A stretch of DNA of 64,000 nt from ZC4RG30 sp963812195 (lineage in GTDB: Bacteria > Pseudomonadota > Gammaproteobacteria > Steroidobacterales > Steroidobacteraceae). Positions 59,092-64,000 of the stretch are shown here, piece after piece (the stretch's first letter is position 1; every line of letters begins with the position of its first letter). The DNA is taken from NCBI GenBank assembly GCA_963812195.1, contig CAWEUI010000005.1:1-64000 (forward strand), written 5' to 3'. The position numbers and the translations under genes were made by a program. The notes below the pieces were generated by a model that did no database searches, had not been told where the DNA came from, and saw only the letters and a program-made list of their open reading frames with translations.

Positions 59092-60424
59092 TCAGGCCAA
59101 CCCGCGCCCCACGCCGTAGTAGCTGAACCCGAGCCGGGCCATCAGTTCCGGGTTGTACAGGTTGCGGCCGTCGAAAATCACCGGCTGCTTCAGGGTGGCC
59201 TTGAGCTGATCGAAGTCCGGACTGCGGAACTCGCGCCATTCGGTGACGATGGCCAGCGCATCGGCGCCTTCCAGCGCCGCCAGGGCGCTGGGCGCGAGCG
59301 CCAGGCCCGCCCGCTCGCCGAAGATCCGTTCTGGCCTCGCCCATCGCCACCGGGTCGAAGGCCTGCACCCGCGCGCCGGCGGCCAGCAGGGCCTCGATGA
59401 TGGTGATCGACGGGGCGACCCGCATGTCGTCGGTGTTGGGCTTGAAGGCCAGACCCCACAGCGCGAACACGCGCCCGGCGAGCTTGTCGCCGAAGTGCTT
59501 GCGGATCTTGCCGACCAGGAAGCCCTTCTGCGCCTCGTTGCACCGCCTCGACGGCGCCGAGCAGTTGCGGCTCGTACCCCACGCCACGCGCGGAGCGCTG
59601 CAGGGCCTGCACGTCCTTGGGGAAACACGAGCCGCCGTAGCCCGCGCCCGGGTAGATGAAGTGGTAGCCGATGCGCGGGTCCGAGCCGATCCCCAGGCGC
59701 ACCTTCTCGATATCCGCCCCGACGCGCTCGGCGATGTTGGCCAGCTCGTTCATGAAGCTGATCTTGGTGGCCAGCATGGCGTTGGCCGCGTACTTGGTCA
59801 GTTCCGCCGAGCGCACGTCCATCACCACCAGGCGATCGTGGTTGCGCGTGAACGGCTCGTACAGCGCGCGCAGCAGCTCGGTGGTGCGCGGGTTGTCCGG
59901 TGCCGACCACCACCCGGTCCGGGCGCATGAAATCCTCGATGGCCGCGCCTTCCTTGAGGAATTCGGGGTTCGAGACCACGTCGAACTCCACGTTCACGCG
60001 GCGCTTGGCCAGCGCCGCGGCGACTTCGGCCTGCACCTTCTCGCCGGTGCCCACCGGCACCGTCGACTTGTCCATCACGATGGCGTAGTCGGTCGAGGTG
60101 CTCGCCAATCGTGCGCGCCACGGTCAGCACGTATTTGAGGTCGGCCGAGCCGTCCTCGTCCGGCGGCGTCCCCACCGCGATGATCTGGAACAGCCCATGC
60201 GCCACGCCCTTCGCGGCGTCGGTGGTGAACTCGATGCGCCCGGCCTCGCGATTGCGCGCGATCAGCGCATCCAGGCCCGGCTCGTGGATGGGCACCTCGC
60301 CGTTGTTCAGCCGATCGATCTTGCCCTGATCGACGTCCACGCACACGACATGATTGCCGCTGTCCGCCAGACAGGCACCGGTGACCAGTCCGACATAGCC
60401 GGAACCGAAAATCGTTACACGCAT
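59092..60424 (-). CDS. UDP-glucose 6-dehydrogenase (Ugd), broken by at least four frameshifts
   Basis: Oxidises UDP-glucose to UDP-glucuronate for polysaccharides. From the ATG at 60424: MRVTIFGSGYVGLVTGACLA, then IIAVGTPPDEDG. The frame changes near 60107, 59905, 59535 and 59330. The shifted segments keep DKSTVPVGTGEKV, SNPEFLKEGAAIEDFMRPDR, ELTKYAANAMLATKISFMNE, GGSCFPKDVQAL (catalytic Cys) and LAFKPNTDDMRVAPS. The C-terminus is RLGFSYYGVGRGLA. About 443 residues, the family length. The breaks are consistent with extra single bases, so this is probably one intact gene with sequence errors. It is followed by the MotA/TolQ-like gene. Confidence 0.87.
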
Positions 60425-60455
60425 CTGAAACCCTTCTCCTCTCGGGGCACGCCGC

Positions 60456-61820
60456 TCAGGCGTCCATCAATGCCAGCAGCTCCTGCGTCTTCTCGTGCAT
60501 CAGCGCCGCGTCGCCCCGCGACTCCACGTTGAGCCGCACCAGCGGCTCGGTATTGGAGGCGCGCAGGTTGAAGCGCCACTGGTCGAATTCCATCGACAGT
60601 CCGTCAGTATGGTCGACGGATATTGCAGATTCCTTGTACGCCGCCTCGGCCCGCGCCAGTACGTCCTTGGCGCCACCCTTGGCCGGATTGAGCTTGCGGT
60701 TGATCTCGCCGCTGGCCGGGAAGAGTCTGATGCGCTCGCCGACCAGCTGGGAAATGCGCTTGCCGGTCTGGCTCATCACCTGCAGCACCAGCAGCCACGG
60801 GATCATGCCCGAGTCGGCGTAGGAGAAGTCCCGGAAGTAGTGGTGCGCGCTCATTTCGCCGCCGTAGACGGCGTCGTTGTCGCGCATCACCTGCTTGATG
60901 AAGGCATGGCCGGACTTGGACTGCACCGCCGTGCCGCCGTAGCGGGCCACGATATCCAGCGTGTTCCAGGTCAGCCGCGGGTCGTGCACGATGCGCGCGC
61001 CCGGAAAGCGCTTCAGGAAGACCTCGGCCAGCAGGCCGACCAGGTAGTAGCCCTCGATGAAGTCCCCGTGCTCGTCGAAGAAGAAGCAGCGGTCGAAATC
61101 CCCGTCCCAGGCCAGCCCCACGTCCGCCTTGTGGGCGCGGATGGCATCGATGGTGGACTGGCGGTTCTCCTCCAGCATCGGGTTCGGCACGCCGTTGGGG
61201 AAGGTGCCGTCCGGCTCGTTGTGGATCTTGATGAACTGGAACGGCAGGTGCGGCTCGAGCCGGTCGATCACCATGCCCGCGCCGCCGTTGCCGGCGTTCA
61301 CCACCACCTTCAGGGGCTTGAGCTTTGCCGCGTCCACGTAGCCCAGCAGGTGCGCGTCGTAGCGCGCGTTGATGTCGTGCTGCGTGACGCTGCCCGGCCT
61401 GGCCGCCTTCGGCGGCAGTTTGCCGGTCTCGATGAAGCGCGCCATGTCCTTCAGCCCGCTGTCGGCGCTGATCGGCCTGCTCTGCTCGCGCACGAACTTC
61501 ATGCCGTTGTAGTCCGTGGGGTTATGGCTGGCCGTGACCATGATGCCGCCGTCGAAGCCGCCGTCGAAGGTGGCGAAATACACGCCCTCGGTGCCGCACA
61601 GGCCGATGTCGGAGACGTCCACGCCCGAGTCGGTGAGGCCGCGCATCAGGGCGGTGCCGAGCTGCTGGCTGGAGAGCCGGATGTCCCGGCCCACGCACAC
61701 CCGTTTGGGGTTGAGGAAGGCGGCATAGGCCTGGCCGATCTGGTAGGCCAGGTCCTCGTTCAGTTCGTCGGGGATGCGGCCACGGATGTCGTAGGCCTTG
61801 AAGGCGGTCAGTTGGGTCAT
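60456..61820 (-). CDS. phosphomannomutase/phosphoglucomutase (ManB/AlgC-type)
   Basis: Interconverts hexose 6- and 1-phosphates for nucleotide-sugar synthesis. 454 residues. The catalytic phosphoserine is in GGIMVTASHNPTDYNG; the metal loop is LAWDGDFDRCFFFDE; the sugar-binding loop is YGGEMSAHHYFRDF; and the phosphate-binding loop is SNTEPLVRLNVESRG. The pattern GGEMSAHHYF is typical of mannose/glucose dual-specificity enzymes. The gene sits 31 bases upstream of ugd on the same strand. Confidence 0.93.
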   Translation of the reverse strand: MTQLTAFKAYDIRGRIPDELNEDLAYQIGQAYAAFLNPKRVCVGRDIRLSSQQLGTALMRGLTDSGVDVSDIGLCGTEGVYFATFDGGFDGGIMVTASHNPTDYNGMKFVREQSRPISADSGLKDMARFIETGKLPPKAARPGSVTQHDINARYDAHLLGYVDAAKLKPLKVVVNAGNGGAGMVIDRLEPHLPFQFIKIHNEPDGTFPNGVPNPMLEENRQSTIDAIRAHKADVGLAWDGDFDRCFFFDEHGDFIEGYYLVGLLAEVFLKRFPGARIVHDPRLTWNTLDIVARYGGTAVQSKSGHAFIKQVMRDNDAVYGGEMSAHHYFRDFSYADSGMIPWLLVLQVMSQTGKRISQLVGERIRLFPASGEINRKLNPAKGGAKDVLARAEAAYKESAISVDHTDGLSMEFDQWRFNLRASNTEPLVRLNVESRGDAALMHEKTQELLALMDA

Positions 61821-61857
61821 GCGGGGAGTCTACCGCACGGGCCCAATTGCGGCTGTG

Positions 61858-62625
<768 letters not shown>

Positions 62626-62849
62626 CTTTTATTGGCTGTGCGCCCAATATCGAGTACTTCCTGTGTCTATTCCGCGACATCCTACGCGGAAACTAGGATG
62701 CTGCAAAGTTGAACATTATGTCGGCCATCGATGCAAGAGCCCTCAGCACGACATTGAGCCTGCGTCTGCAGCTCATCAATGGGCGAACGATGGCCATACC
62801 GCCATCGTCGGACGGATAATGGATCGCGCGCTCTGTCAGGGGTACCAAA

Positions 62850-63922
62850 TTGACCATCCTGGTGACCGGCGGCGCGGGCTTCATCGGCAGCAACTTCGTG
62901 CTGGACTGGCTTGCCCAGAATCGACGAACCAGATCGTCAACCTCGACTTGCTGACCTACGCGGGCAATCTGGGCAACCTGGCCGCCCTGCGGAACGACCC
63001 GCGGCACGTCTTTGTCCATGGCGATATCTGCGATCGCGACGCTGGTGGACCGCCTGTTCAAGGACCATGGGCCGCGCGCGGTTGTGCACTTCGCCGCCGA
63101 GAGCCACGTGGATCGCAGCATCCACGGGCCGGGCAGCTTCATCCATACCAATGTCGTTGGCACCTACACCCTGCTCGAGGCAGCACGCGGCTTCTGGAGT
63201 ACGCTCGCCGAACCCGACCGCGCGGCTTTCCGCTTCCTGCACGTCAGCACCGACGAGGTCTACGGCTCGCTGGGCCCGCATGAGCCGCCCTTCGCCGAAA
63301 CCCGCGCCTACAAGCCCAACAGCCCATATTCGGCCAGCAAGGCAGCCAGCGACCATCTGGTGCGGGCTTGGGCACATACCTATGGCTTGCCGGTGCTGAC
63401 CACCAATTGCAGCAACAACTATGGGCCATTCCAGTTTCCCGAAAAGCTGATCCCGGTGGTCATCGTCAATGCGCTGGCCGGCAGGCCCTGCCCGTATACG
63501 GCGATGGCCGGCAGGTGCGGGACTGGTTGTACGTGGGCGACCATTGCGCCGCCGTCCGGCGCGTACTGGAGCGGGGCCGGCCGGGGGAAACGTACAACGT
63601 GGGCGGCGGGAACGAACAGGCCAATATCGACGTCGTGCGGGCGGTCTGCACACTGCTCGACGAGCTTCGACCGGCCAGCGACGGCTCGTATGCGCGGCTC
63701 ATCATGTTCGTAGCCGACCGACCCGGGCATGATCGCCGCTACGCCATCGATGCCCGCAAGATCGAGCGGGAGCTGGGCTGGCGTCCCGTCGAGACCTTTG
63801 CCAGCAGGCCTGCGAAAAACCGTGGCATGGTACCTGGAGCAAAGGAGTGGCTCGCCCAGGTGCAGTCCGGCAACTACCTCGACTGGATGGCGCTGAACTA
63901 CGGGGCCAGGGAGGCCCGCTGA
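62850..63922 (+). CDS. dTDP-glucose 4,6-dehydratase RmlB (several indels)
   Basis: Converts dTDP-glucose to the 4-keto-6-deoxy sugar for rhamnose and related sugars. From TTG 62850: TILVTGGAGFIGSNFVLDWL. The frame is broken near 62915-62935 and near 63040, then again near 63497 and 63805. Recognisable blocks are ESHVDRSIHGPGSFI, FLHVSTDEVYGSLG, YSASKAASDHLVRAW (catalytic Tyr-Lys) and NCSNNYGPFQFPEKLIP. The C-terminus WLAQVQSGNYLDWM matches the family. Both insertions and deletions are needed to restore the frame here. Divergent from the sugar transferase. About 356 residues expected. Confidence 0.88.
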
Positions 63923-64000
63923 CGCTGCGGCGACAGGAACCCAATTTTCGAGTTCGACGGCGGGCCGGATGCGCCGGGAATTACTGGAGCAGCCTTTGCA

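Overview
The window looks like two pieces of DNA from different proteobacteria. From 1 to about 10,840 the sequence is extremely GC-rich and almost every gene longer than about 1 kb is broken by single-base insertions. Its gene content suggests an alphaproteobacterium (inference): a RidA/D-amino-acid-dehydrogenase pair, a ZntA-type metal ATPase with a divergent MerR regulator, a tartrate-dehydrogenase-like enzyme and a CoxMSL-type molybdenum hydroxylase operon. From 10,881 onward the genes are mostly intact and in gammaproteobacterial order. The change falls inside two interrupted units. The FAD subunit of the hydroxylase has lost its N-terminal half, and the conserved nnr-tsaE-amiC-mutL-miaA-hfq-hflX run stops after hflX, where hflK-hflC would be expected. 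A chimeric assembly join is the simplest reading.

Region by region: 1-155 cytochrome c fragment (-); 487-2104 RidA and FAD oxidoreductase (+); 2123-2830 pentapeptide-repeat protein (-); 3002-6067 divergent metal ATPase and MerR regulator; 6090-10,840 dehydrogenase, MoaD-like protein and molybdenum hydroxylase (-). Then 10,881-18,521 is the hflX-to-nnr superoperon (-) with queG divergent (+), 19,652-24,018 is panC-panB-deoxynucleoside kinase-folK-pcnB (-), and tRNA-Glu(CUC) follows. From 24,595 to 29,450 lies an IorAB-type periplasmic molybdenum oxidoreductase with its split XdhC chaperone and a molybdopterin-binding protein. From 31,943 to 37,331 (-) lies a DUF1592-DUF1552-ankyrin export cassette with a divergent Tat-exported metallo-beta-lactamase-fold protein. 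A very large hybrid kinase/GGDEF/EAL protein occupies 38,661-42,499. Then come transaldolase, acetate kinase and glycogen phosphorylase (+), gltX (-), small membrane-stress proteins, a DUF4382-like lipoprotein, an AAHS-type transporter, a second secreted ankyrin cassette with SnoaL-like, NAD(P)-binding and amidohydrolase proteins, a MotA/TolQ-type protein, and the beginning of a polysaccharide locus (UDP-glucose dehydrogenase, phosphomannomutase, undecaprenyl-phosphate sugar transferase, dTDP-glucose dehydratase). Four tRNA genes are present: Glu(CUC), Glu(UUC), Ala(GGC) and Val(CAC).

The gamma part resembles genomes of the Steroidobacterales/Nevskiales type (inference from the combination of exported DUF1592/DUF1552 proteins, IorAB oxidoreductase and amidohydrolases). 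The most interesting biology is the exported DUF1592/DUF1552/ankyrin cassette and its paralogous ankyrin cassette 20 kb away; no function is established for these proteins in gammaproteobacteria that I know of. The single-base insertions also occur in short islands on the gamma side (about 39.17-39.83 kb, 59.3-60.1 kb and 62.9-63.9 kb, plus isolated sites). They create false gene ends and one false gene fusion (panB-panC), so reading frames there should be treated as sequence errors rather than biology.
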